Program-made: the position numbers and the translations under genes
Source: JBGSIC01 sp041751875
GTDB lineage: Bacteria > Bdellovibrionota > FAC87 > UBA2466 > JACKAF01
Reading direction: 5' to 3'
Length of the DNA: 64,000 nt
Assembly (NCBI GenBank): GCA_041751875.1
Contig: JBGSIC010000032.1
Coordinates: 1 to 64,000, forward strand
Part shown: piece by piece, positions 51,814-59,852 of the stretch
Position numbering within the stretch: the first letter of the stretch is position 1
How the letters are laid out: each line of letters starts with the position of its first letter
Notes under the pieces: generated by a model
Databases searched by the model: none
What the model was told of the DNA's origin: nothing
Seen by the model: the letters and a program-made list of their open reading frames with translations, nothing else

Positions 51814-54800
51814 CTAGCCCGTCGTAAGCATGCCGCACGCAATGCCCACTAAGGTCTCTCTGAGAAGTCTCTCGTTTTTCTGTTGAATTGCTTTTACTTG
51901 GAGAAGATTAAGCACGTGGATGTAGGGAGCTCTTAATCGAATGCTTTCTCCCAACCAAGGCCGATACCACAACAAGTTCCGGCTGTCGGACAAAGCATGT
52001 ACGCACGCCACCGATTTGTGGAATTCCTCGCGAAAGGCGTTGGTAAGATGGGTGACCGCGTCTTTGTTGGCTTGCGCTCGCAGGTAGACTTCCCAAACAT
52101 CCAAGTCAACCTTGGCTAGGGTAAAACCCAAGCCCTTAACAAAGGAGGAAAAAAACGCGTCTTTGCCAACGAGTTCTTTCAACTCATTTTTTTCATCGCG
52201 GGTAAGCTTTTCCCAGCCCGTACCCACTCCCCACCATGACGGCCACAGACAGCGCGTTTGTGTCCAGCATAAAACCCATGGAATGGCCCGCAGGGATTCG
52301 ATGGAAAAAGACCCGGGTGCTCGGCGCTTTGCCGGTCGCGATCCAATCGCCAAAAGATCCAGATAATTAAAAGGGGTGGCATCTAACATGGTCAAAAGGG
52401 TTTTGCTGTCATTAACCATCGCGCGGTAGCTTTGCTCGACGCTAGCCGCTAACTTTAAAAGGGCGGGGGGTTCCTTAATTTCCTCTTTGCGGGCGGGACG
52501 TAGGCGGACTTCATTGCTTAAGTGGAGGCACTGCGAATCGAGGATCTCTTTGGTCGCAAAGAGGCGCTGAATCATCTCGCCTTGCACGGTCAATTTAGGG
52601 AGGGCTACGGCGGCGGTTGACCACCACGAAATCTGCTCGCGTAGGCTGCCTCCCCCCCGCGCTACGCTTCCGCCAGCCCCGTGAAACAAGATGGGAATCA
52701 GACCATTCTTTTTAAGAACTCTTTGGACCTCATTCATCGCACGCCGAATGAGCAGGCGACTGGAAAGCACTCCAATCTCTTTTGAAGAATCCGAGTAGCC
52801 CAGCATGACTTCAAATTTCGCCGCCCAATCTTTCTTGACCCCCGCTAAATTGTTTGGCTGAGAAAGCCAATCGTTGAGAATTGCCGGCGCGTTTCGTAGA
52901 GATTGCTTGCTTTCCAAAAGGGGGATTACGCGCAAGGTTTTCATTTCGCGAACGATTGCGGTCAGCTTTCTGGCATTAGTCAGATCCGCTGCCGATTCAC
53001 AGTGGGAAATAATAAGTCCGCGTGCGTAGGCGGTGGGGGGCGATTTGCCTGCTAGGCTACTTAAGGTCTCAAGCATCTTACGGATGGGAGCGGAAGGTTT
53101 TCCTAGCGCTTCCGTAATTTGGGCGGCATTTTCGCGGAGTTCAATGGGGAAGACGAGTGCCGGGAAAAGTGCCGTGATTCGGCCAATCAGAAGAACTTCA
53201 TGGTGCCTTCTTTTTACGAGTGATCCCGTCTCCTTCACCCTTTCAAACTGGGATATCCACTTGCGTACCCGTACTCCGTCTCCGGGGCGCAACGTACGTA
53301 GTTGGGGAAGTGCCGAACGTAAGGCGCTAAGCTCTTTGAGTTCTCCCCCTTTTTTTGCTGCGTCGGGCAAGGCACTTAAGTCGTCGAAGACCTGCGTGAG
53401 CTTTTCTTCGATGGCATTTAACAAATGAAGGCGAGAGTTCTGAAAGCAGGCGCGCATCACGACGTGGTCGACGCCGGGATGCCCGTCTTTGTCGCCGCCC
53501 ACCCAAGTGCGAAGTTTGAGCGTGTACCCACGCTTGTGTTGCAAAATAAAATCGAAGAGTGGCTCAGCAAAAATGAGAGAAAAAATATAGTCGGCCTCGT
53601 CCATGACGCTCGGCGTTTTTTGTTTGGCCAAGGGATGCAGCCAAAGGAAACGTAAATGACTGGAGATTGCCTCCTCATTGAACACAAAATTGTTTTCCAG
53701 ACCATCAAGGAGAAGCAGCATCAGAAGTCGAAACTTCGATAGTGCCATGGCTGAGCGCGCTTCAGTAGGGTGAGCGGTTAACACAAAAATGAGGTCTATT
53801 TGCGAAGCAAGGGAAGCTGCCTTTGGCCGTTGTCTCTGCCTCCAGGTACGATAGGCTGCCTCACACATGTTGATAGATTCGAGAAGAAGAGAAAAAGCAT
53901 GGGCTGTGCGAAAACGATCGGCTTCGTTGATTTTTGCCAGCCTTGCTTCTATATCGGCCAAAAGGGGCCCCGAGTTACCAGTTCGGGCTTTTTTGAGTTG
54001 TCGGCGGCAGGCTTCAATATGATCGTAAAACTCTTGTCCTTCATATTCTCGAATGACGCCGCCGATGAGCAAGGTGATCTTGCGAACGAGCTTTCTTAGT
54101 TCCCGAGGAGTCTCCCGGGGAATAAATTTTTTCTCCTTGAGAAAAGCCCGAACGCTTTCTTCTTGTTTCTTGATATCGCGAAGTTTGGCGATTTTTGGGT
54201 TAAGCCATTCAATTACCGCTGCGTAGTCAAGTGTTTCGGGGTCGTTGAGGCTGTAGTTCTTTGCCACATCAATCACGACAAAGCCTTCATTTAATTGAAA
54301 ACTCACCGTGGGGTCGTAGATTTTCTTCTCAACTACTTGGCGCGTATACTCTTCGGGCGAAAGCTTATCGGCGTATTTGCTATACCCCCGCAGGCGCGCA
54401 CCCGCTCGAATTCTTTTTAAACCATATTTCTCCGCCAGCTCCCGTCGCGCTTGGTATAAGCGCTTGCCGATGCCTTTCCCTCGGTGCTCGGGATCGACCA
54501 TCACTTCCGCGCCATAAAGCGTCTTTCCCTTTTTGGGATCGTGATTGTGAAAAAAACCACCCGAGGTAAAATCCTGCCAATTATCCTGCGGCGAATAATC
54601 ACTCCAATGGATAATAAGACTGAAAGCAAAGCCTAAAAGTTGATCGGTTTCGGTATCGATAGCTAGAAATTGGCCATCTCTGAAGTAGGCTTGGTGTGAC
54701 TGTAGTTGCGCCAAAGACCAGGGCTTGATCTGTGGATAGACCTTTTTACAAAGAGCCTGGATGGCTTCAAAGTGTCTGGGTTCGGGATGGACAATGGTAA

Positions 54801-54825
54801 TGAAATCAACGGGGGAGGGAGACAT
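51814..54825 (-). CDS. GNAT acetyltransferase fused to phosphoenolpyruvate carboxylase
   Basis: A single 1003-residue protein joins two unrelated domains. Residues about 1-210 are a GNAT domain with the acetyl-CoA loop EHRGKGIGKR (113-122), GFFHNHDPKKGKTLYGAEV and YSKYADKLSPEEY, the version usually fused to a nitrilase. Residues about 240-1003 are PEPC: TAHPTE (H352), WVGGDKDGHPG, GYSDSSKE, FHGAGGSVARGGG (714-726), SRPAKRR and RAIPWVLCWTQTR. Two PEPC sites differ from E. coli: the first Arg of FHGRGG is Ala (A717), and the terminal MRNTG is MLTTG. The start lies 20 bp inside the preceding nitrilase gene, so translation is coupled. PEPC makes oxaloacetate from phosphoenolpyruvate and bicarbonate. 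Confidence 0.88.
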   Translation of the reverse strand: MSPSPVDFITIVHPEPRHFEAIQALCKKVYPQIKPWSLAQLQSHQAYFRDGQFLAIDTETDQLLGFAFSLIIHWSDYSPQDNWQDFTSGGFFHNHDPKKGKTLYGAEVMVDPEHRGKGIGKRLYQARRELAEKYGLKRIRAGARLRGYSKYADKLSPEEYTRQVVEKKIYDPTVSFQLNEGFVVIDVAKNYSLNDPETLDYAAVIEWLNPKIAKLRDIKKQEESVRAFLKEKKFIPRETPRELRKLVRKITLLIGGVIREYEGQEFYDHIEACRRQLKKARTGNSGPLLADIEARLAKINEADRFRTAHAFSLLLESINMCEAAYRTWRQRQRPKAASLASQIDLIFVLTAHPTEARSAMALSKFRLLMLLLLDGLENNFVFNEEAISSHLRFLWLHPLAKQKTPSVMDEADYIFSLIFAEPLFDFILQHKRGYTLKLRTWVGGDKDGHPGVDHVVMRACFQNSRLHLLNAIEEKLTQVFDDLSALPDAAKKGGELKELSALRSALPQLRTLRPGDGVRVRKWISQFERVKETGSLVKRRHHEVLLIGRITALFPALVFPIELRENAAQITEALGKPSAPIRKMLETLSSLAGKSPPTAYARGLIISHCESAADLTNARKLTAIVREMKTLRVIPLLESKQSLRNAPAILNDWLSQPNNLAGVKKDWAAKFEVMLGYSDSSKEIGVLSSRLLIRRAMNEVQRVLKKNGLIPILFHGAGGSVARGGGSLREQISWWSTAAVALPKLTVQGEMIQRLFATKEILDSQCLHLSNEVRLRPARKEEIKEPPALLKLAASVEQSYRAMVNDSKTLLTMLDATPFNYLDLLAIGSRPAKRRAPGSFSIESLRAIPWVLCWTQTRCLWPSWWGVGTGWEKLTRDEKNELKELVGKDAFFSSFVKGLGFTLAKVDLDVWEVYLRAQANKDAVTHLTNAFREEFHKSVACVHALSDSRNLLWYRPWLGESIRLRAPYIHVLNLLQVKAIQQKNERLLRETLVGIACGMLTTG

Positions 54826-55702
54826 GATCCACTGCTTTCAACATTTCTTCCGTACTCACGCTATCGCGAAGGGGGAAAACGGTCCCATCCTGGCGCGTTT
54901 TGTCGATAAGCGATAGGTCGAGGTCACCGATAATCATGCTCTCCTGATTGGGGGCCCCTTCGGCGAGTAGCCCATCACGTGCAAAGGAATAATCGCTCGG
55001 AGTGTAAATAGCGGCTTGGCCGTAGTTTAAGCAAACAGCGGGCACCATGGGTAAAGAACCTACTGTAGGGGAATGGATTACATACATCTGGTTTTCAATG
55101 GCGCGGGCCTGCGCACAATAACGGACGCGCAGATAACCCTGCCGATCGTCAGTGCAGCTCGGAACAACCAAAAAATGAGCACCCAACCGAGCCGCCGCTC
55201 TGGCGATTTCGGGAAACTCCACGTCATAGCAAATCGCCACCGCAAATTTGCCCAAACTCGATTCAAAAAGTCGGAGTCGGCTGCCGGCCGTTACAAACCA
55301 TTCCTCTTTTTCAAAACGCGTCATGTGCAACTTTGCCTGAACATTGTGGCTTCCATCACGCGCGTATACGTAGCAGCGGTTGAAAACGGTTTCCTGATTG
55401 TCGTCAAAACCGGGTACCGTTCCGCCCACGATGAGCATGTTGTGCTTTTTTGAAAGACCGGAAAAGAGCTCTACAATGCGAGGCTCCTGCCGCGCCAAAT
55501 CGTGAATCTGTTCTTTCATCGGACGCTTCACGTCACCCAGGGTGAGAAGCTGAGTCGAAAAGTACTCAGGAAAAACAAGAAGGCGCACCTTATAATCTTT
55601 GGCCGTCTCGACCATCGCTTCCACTTGAGCTTGGAATTCCAAAAAGGATTTGACGGGGCGAACGAAATACTGAATGGAAGCAACGCGAGTAGTTTCCGAC
55701 AC
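54806..55702 (-). CDS. Carbon-nitrogen hydrolase (nitrilase superfamily)
   Basis: The start is GTG 55700-55702. The 298-residue protein has the catalytic triad of the superfamily: Glu in LLVFPEYFS (near residue 46), Lys in KLHMTRFE (near 125) and Cys in AICYDVEFPE (near 158). It hydrolyses an amide or nitrile; the substrate is unknown. In many bacteria this subfamily is fused to a GNAT domain in one protein. Here it is a separate gene whose end overlaps the start of the GNAT-PEPC gene by 20 bp. Confidence 0.88.
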   Translation of the reverse strand: MSETTRVASIQYFVRPVKSFLEFQAQVEAMVETAKDYKVRLLVFPEYFSTQLLTLGDVKRPMKEQIHDLARQEPRIVELFSGLSKKHNMLIVGGTVPGFDDNQETVFNRCYVYARDGSHNVQAKLHMTRFEKEEWFVTAGSRLRLFESSLGKFAVAICYDVEFPEIARAAARLGAHFLVVPSCTDDRQGYLRVRYCAQARAIENQMYVIHSPTVGSLPMVPAVCLNYGQAAIYTPSDYSFARDGLLAEGAPNQESMIIGDLDLSLIDKTRQDGTVFPLRDSVSTEEMLKAVDHVSLPR

Positions 55703-55801
55703 GGGTGATACCTGCCTTTCAAAGCTTACCTTAACATACTTCTCTCAGTGTTTGGTCCTGGTAGGTTGGTCTTTGGGCGCCAGAAAGTACTCCCGTTTTA
55801 T

Positions 55802-56608
55802 CTAGTTCGCGAATAAGCCCACGCAATAGAACTTACCGTTTCGGCCTTGCGCCATCGCATAGCAGAAGCGCCGGTGAGAGCTCATCATAGCCTGTTTGTG
55901 GCCTGAACTTCCCATCCATGATTTCACGCATTCTCGCGCGTGCGCTTCAATCCCATTCTCCCAGCCCCAGCTTTCTCCTGATATTTCTGAGGCGGATCCG
56001 CCGATTTGGGCGGCTCTTGATTGCATTCCGGCGTGGCCGTCTTGGCAGCAATTTCTTGCAAGCTTATTGGCGTAATTTTGGGCAACGGAGCAAATGTTAC
56101 TATCAAGCATCCCATTTACGCTGCGACCACCTACTTCGCTAACCGCTTGGATGAGAGCATCGATTGTCGAGCTCGCACTTCCTCGACTTATATTCTTTCC
56201 TTGCGAAATCGTACCTGTCTTTCCATTTTCTGAGGCAGCGAGATACCAACCCTTATTCTTTGCCTGAAAAATGAGATCGCCTTTTTTATAAGTAACGCGT
56301 TGTTCATCGTGGCTTAGGAAAACGCCATCTTTCTTACTTTGGTAGGTAGCTAAAGCATCGTGAAACACACCTTTTTCATCTCGGTACGCAAATTGCGAAC
56401 CAAACCAGCGACCAATCTTCGGTTTAATAGATTCGCCTTTTTGACCATTTACGATCGCCTCTACCGGATGACCGCCCTTGGTAAGCGCTTGTTCTTGAGG
56501 CGCCGGGGCTTTCTCGGTTGATTTGGTGGAGGACTCCACAGCATTCAGAGTAGCTGTGAATGCTAGCATTAAGGCAAAAACGAAATGGAAAGTTTTCTCA
56601 ACGGACAT
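55802..56608 (-). CDS. Exported CAP-domain (SCP-like) protein
   Basis: The start is ATG 56606-56608, with GAGGAG upstream. The 268-residue protein has a signal peptide (about 1-23), a Ser/Thr/Glu/Pro linker, an unrecognised beta domain (about 70-150) and a C-terminal CAP-like domain (about 155-268). That domain carries CSVAQNYANKLARNCCQDGHAGM, SGESWGWENGIEA and SSGHKQAMMS, the usual His-Glu-His pattern of CAP domains. Cysteines are plentiful in it (about six). CAP proteins are secreted and bind lipids or act in host contact; the role is unknown. Confidence 0.75.
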   Translation of the reverse strand: MSVEKTFHFVFALMLAFTATLNAVESSTKSTEKAPAPQEQALTKGGHPVEAIVNGQKGESIKPKIGRWFGSQFAYRDEKGVFHDALATYQSKKDGVFLSHDEQRVTYKKGDLIFQAKNKGWYLAASENGKTGTISQGKNISRGSASSTIDALIQAVSEVGGRSVNGMLDSNICSVAQNYANKLARNCCQDGHAGMQSRAAQIGGSASEISGESWGWENGIEAHARECVKSWMGSSGHKQAMMSSHRRFCYAMAQGRNGKFYCVGLFAN

Positions 56609-56845
56609 GACTGACTCCTCTTCTGGAAGGATTAACGAAGTGGGACCTGCTTCAGGAACGTGAATCTTCATGAAGGCGAGTGATCCCTAGTGACAGGGCC
56701 CTTCGTAAATTGTGAGAATCAGTACGTCAACCCTTAAGGAATGTTACGCATTCGCACTCACCGTTCTCTCATACCAAACACAGCTATATACAAATTCCCT
56801 TCCAAAATTAGGCCATCGTGCTAATACCACGTGCAGGAGGCGTTT

Positions 56846-58084
56846 ATGCGCGCTTTATGGATGTTAACCCTCTGGATTTCTCTTCCTGCCTATGGTGGGA
56901 ACCTTTCCGAGTTACTCGCAAAAAATCGCCAAAGCGAAGTTCCAAAGTTCACCTACTCGTTCGACATTCTAGTTGAGAATCAAAATGAGGTACGTCAAAC
57001 AGTCGCGGAGTTGGAAGAGTTTGCTATTGGGTGGCTTCCTTATTTGTTTTTGCCGGAGAACCCGAGCCTTTTCGTTTCCGAAGGGGGGCATTATATTTAT
57101 AGCGCTAAGGCCCAGCCTTACATCAACCGGATCATTTTGGACGAAAGCGTTTGGAATCATCCACCCTTGAATGCGCAGGGCTTGCTCGGCCATGAATATG
57201 GCCATCTAATATTTCGCGCCAATATGCTACGCCTTTTGAAACGCGAGATGCCCGAGTTGGATCTTGTTCCATTTGCTCAGCTGGCCAGACAGCTTCGTTC
57301 CGATTTGCTTCAGCTTAATGAAATAAAGACTGAGCTGGAAGTGGCTTATCCGTCCCTTAAGAGCGACGCGCTTTCAGAAGAGCGCATGAACTTGAGTCTT
57401 GATGTTCTTCTTCGTTACCACGCCATTGCGGGTATCCACGCAGCGGTTTCAAAAGGAAAGGTTCTTGAGGTAGAGGAATATAACGGCGAATATTTAGTAG
57501 AGGCTTTTCTGATTTTTGCCATGGCTGGCGTGCAGGAAGTCTTTTCTGATTTCATAGGAGCAATTTATTCAAAAGACCCAGCCTGCATGGGTACCATTTT
57601 AGACCAGCCCCTTTCCAAAGTTTTTCGAAACTTTGTTCCCGCTCCGGTCATCTTAATTCAAGAGGTGGCCGATGTTTTGATTAACAAAGCGGATCAAGCA
57701 GCCCCGCATTTAATTTTGTTTCAAGCCCGCCAGCAAATTTATCGAGCTTACTATGCACGCAGACACCGTGTGATCGGACAAGACCCGCGCTACGACGCGC
57801 TCGTCGCGCAAGATCTTCTCGAGACGCTGTTCAGCCAATTTTTGAAGGGCTTTACGAACTTAAAGATGTCCATTTCTCATAAGAAATTTACTCAGAACCT
57901 TGTTAACGAATTAGTGATCAGCACCGTTTTTGAATTAGATGAAAAACTAGATAAAGAAGGCTTTCCGGCGTTGTCCGCCCCAGAGAAGTGTAGCGACAAA
58001 GTGGCGGAGTTTCCATTTACCATAGTCCGTGAGCCGCAGCCAGAGCCCGAAAGCGCTCCCCAAAAGCGGCGGCAGAGCTACTAA
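56846..58084 (+). CDS. Exported zinc metalloprotease-like protein (HEYGH)
   Basis: The ATG at 56846 is 7 bp after AGGAGG. The 412-residue protein has a signal peptide (about 1-18, ending PAYGG) and the zinc-protease motif HEYGH in LLGHEYGHLIF near residue 117, where the two His are metal ligands and Glu the base. The third ligand may be the Glu in VEAFLIFAMAGVQEVFSDFIG, a helix with the spacing of a gluzincin. The rest is mainly helical and unrecognised, and one Cys pair lies near the end. Proteolysis of an envelope substrate is likely; the target is unknown. Confidence 0.6.
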   Translation: MRALWMLTLWISLPAYGGNLSELLAKNRQSEVPKFTYSFDILVENQNEVRQTVAELEEFAIGWLPYLFLPENPSLFVSEGGHYIYSAKAQPYINRIILDESVWNHPPLNAQGLLGHEYGHLIFRANMLRLLKREMPELDLVPFAQLARQLRSDLLQLNEIKTELEVAYPSLKSDALSEERMNLSLDVLLRYHAIAGIHAAVSKGKVLEVEEYNGEYLVEAFLIFAMAGVQEVFSDFIGAIYSKDPACMGTILDQPLSKVFRNFVPAPVILIQEVADVLINKADQAAPHLILFQARQQIYRAYYARRHRVIGQDPRYDALVAQDLLETLFSQFLKGFTNLKMSISHKKFTQNLVNELVISTVFELDEKLDKEGFPALSAPEKCSDKVAEFPFTIVREPQPEPESAPQKRRQSY

Positions 58085-58203
58085 GCATTCTTCATTTCGT
58101 TCCTTCTCACTTTTGAGAAAATGTTCCGTGAGTTTAGCCTTGGTTCTGCTGGCACAAGATTTGCTAATTCTTGACTGTGAAACTCAGGGGGAGAGCCGAG
58201 ACG

Positions 58204-58731
58204 ATGTTTCCGGATAATCTAGAGCTGTGCCGTGAGGCGATTGTTTTTTCCGGCGCAGTTACGTTGGGCATCCATAGTAATAAGGCAGGTGATCACCATG
58301 CTTATACAGACGGGCATGCCTGGATCAGTGTTCATACACCCAAGCAAATCTTCTATCTTGGCCTTTGGCCTGACGGGCATCCTAGGGTGGAGAATAAGGA
58401 TCCCAAGTGTACAGATGTGCGCCTTAACTATGAAAAGGGTTTCCCTGCGCTCGTCTCGCGCTACTATCGGCTCAATTCCTCCCAGGTGTCTCGCCTTAAT
58501 GATATTGTTAACAAGCCGGACGTATGGGGGTATCTCAATACCTGCGCGCGCTGGGCTTCTATGCTAACGGCTTACGTAGTAGGAGTGCGGATTGATGCGG
58601 TCGACTACATTTTCTTTTCCACACCACGAGAACTCGGTCGCCATATTCAGGCACTGGAAATGAAGAACCCGACGTCACCTGTTTTTCCCAGGCAACTTGA
58701 TCCAACCGATTTTAGGGGGTCGTCGTGGTAA
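58204..58731 (+). CDS. Possible papain-like (permuted NlpC/P60-like) protein
   Basis: ATG 58204 is 9 bp after GGGGGAG; GTG 58171 is an in-frame alternative. The 175-residue protein has no signal peptide. It has an early His in TDGHAWISVHT with a following aromatic strand, and a Cys in YLNTCARWAS about 85 residues later. The order His then Cys is typical of circularly permuted papain-like amidases (NlpC/P60, LRAT, YaeF types). The surrounding pattern, including GFPALVSRYYRLNSSQVSRLND, is not from a family I can name. Function is open. It overlaps the next lipoprotein gene by 7 bp. Confidence 0.5.
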   Translation: MFPDNLELCREAIVFSGAVTLGIHSNKAGDHHAYTDGHAWISVHTPKQIFYLGLWPDGHPRVENKDPKCTDVRLNYEKGFPALVSRYYRLNSSQVSRLNDIVNKPDVWGYLNTCARWASMLTAYVVGVRIDAVDYIFFSTPRELGRHIQALEMKNPTSPVFPRQLDPTDFRGSSW

Positions 58732-59069
58732 AAGGTTTATTCTCGTTCTTAGTTCTGCTCACTCTTTTAGGGTGCACAAAAATGGATATCTACGAACCCA
58801 ATCAAATCTACAACGCGCGCTTTTCTGTATCAGATAAAACACTGCACTATCAGGTTGAGCTCGATACTCTTTATTTCTCTCCTGGTTTAGTAAGAGACAA
58901 AAATAAACCGGATTGTTATCGGGTGGTGCGCTGCTCAATCAACAAAAAGTGCCCGGTGGATATTGAGAGCTCCATAACAGAAGGTGTTTATAGCGCACAG
59001 CTTCCGCAGAGTACCGGAGAGACGATTTGCTTTGTGGGAAACAGTTCAAAGACTCTCACCCTACCGTAA
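58725..59069 (+). CDS. Small lipoprotein, unknown function
   Basis: GTG 58725 follows a GGGGG about 6 bp upstream and lies inside the end of the previous gene. The 114-residue product has a lipoprotein signal (VLLTLLG|C), then a beta-rich domain with four further cysteines (DCYR, RCSI, KCPV, ICFV), so two disulfides are likely. It probably acts as a partner of the papain-like protein encoded just before, perhaps as an inhibitor or anchor; this is context only. Confidence 0.6.
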   Translation: MVKGLFSFLVLLTLLGCTKMDIYEPNQIYNARFSVSDKTLHYQVELDTLYFSPGLVRDKNKPDCYRVVRCSINKKCPVDIESSITEGVYSAQLPQSTGETICFVGNSSKTLTLP

Positions 59070-59123
59070 AGTCCCATTGCCGCTATCAAATGTGAGAAAC
59101 TTTCTCATGATTAGAATGCGTTT

Positions 59124-59152
59124 TTGAAAAGTATCCCCGACATTCTTACATT
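59124..59152 (+). promoter_or_regulatory. Candidate promoter of the second lipoprotein gene
   Basis: TTGAAA (59124-59129) and TACATT (59147-59152) are 17 bp apart, 60 bp before the ATG at 59212. A small inverted repeat (GAGAA...TTCTC, 59093-59105) lies 20 bp upstream and could be an operator. Confidence 0.45.
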
Positions 59153-59211
59153 CTCGTGCTCACAAAGCATGGCACACCGATTGCTCTTTAGAATGATTGA
59201 GGAGGGATTTT

Positions 59212-59745
59212 ATGAAAATCCAGTTCAAGAGTCTGTTGTTTGCGATTGTTGTGAGTTTTGCTCTTTCAGGTTGTGGGGGAGCAGCAAGTTCTGTGGCTCC
59301 GGCAATTTCTGCTGGGCCGCCGGTGTTAGACGCTAAATTTTTGGGGCTTTGGGAGCGCAACTACTATCAAGAAATTACAGGTAACAACTGGGGGCATCAG
59401 GATTTAGTTCGCGTTCATGCCGATAAAATAACCAAGGTCGCCTATCTCGCGGTACATAACATCGAACAAATGAACACCTTGGGGCACGCGACGCTCTATG
59501 AGGGGGCAATCGACCTGAAAGCTGACATTACTGTTGTGAGTGCGAATTCCTTTCGCGTGGATCCCGGTGTTTCAGCCGCCCTTGACCTTCAACCCGAAGT
59601 TCCGGGAGGGGGTCATTTTGGGGCAGGAGTCTATCTCTTCAAAGGTCTCTACGAGCTGGAGATTGCCGAAAATGGAGATCTCCTGATGAAGCTAACAGAG
59701 GTGGATGGAAACACCGAAATCACCCGGTTTGTACCGGGGGGCTAG
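59212..59745 (+). CDS. Lipoprotein, unknown function
   Basis: ATG 59212 follows GGAGGG. The 177-residue protein has a lipoprotein signal (SFALSG|CGG), an Ala/Ser/Pro linker and a beta-rich soluble domain with ITGNNWGHQDLVRV and LYELEIAENGDLLMKLTEVD. There are no further cysteines in the domain. No family was recognised. It is followed by a strong hairpin and then tamA. Confidence 0.6.
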   Translation: MKIQFKSLLFAIVVSFALSGCGGAASSVAPAISAGPPVLDAKFLGLWERNYYQEITGNNWGHQDLVRVHADKITKVAYLAVHNIEQMNTLGHATLYEGAIDLKADITVVSANSFRVDPGVSAALDLQPEVPGGGHFGAGVYLFKGLYELEIAENGDLLMKLTEVDGNTEITRFVPGG

Positions 59746-59766
59746 GTGTAGAGACCTAATTTATAG

Positions 59767-59803
59767 GGAGGCGCGTCCTTGATGCCCACCGAGGACGCCC
59801 TCC
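59767..59803 (+). other. Strong hairpin between lipoprotein gene and tamA
   Basis: GGAGGCGCGTCC (59767-59778) pairs with GGACGCCCTCC (59793-59803) in an 11-bp GC-rich stem with one bulged C and a 14-base loop. No T-run follows, so it is not a standard terminator. It lies about 50 bp before the tamA start and may stabilise the upstream mRNA end or attenuate read-through. Confidence 0.55.
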
Positions 59804-59852
59804 TAGATCCCGCGTGACCAACCTGGTATACCAGTCGCAGCCAGGAGACGCG

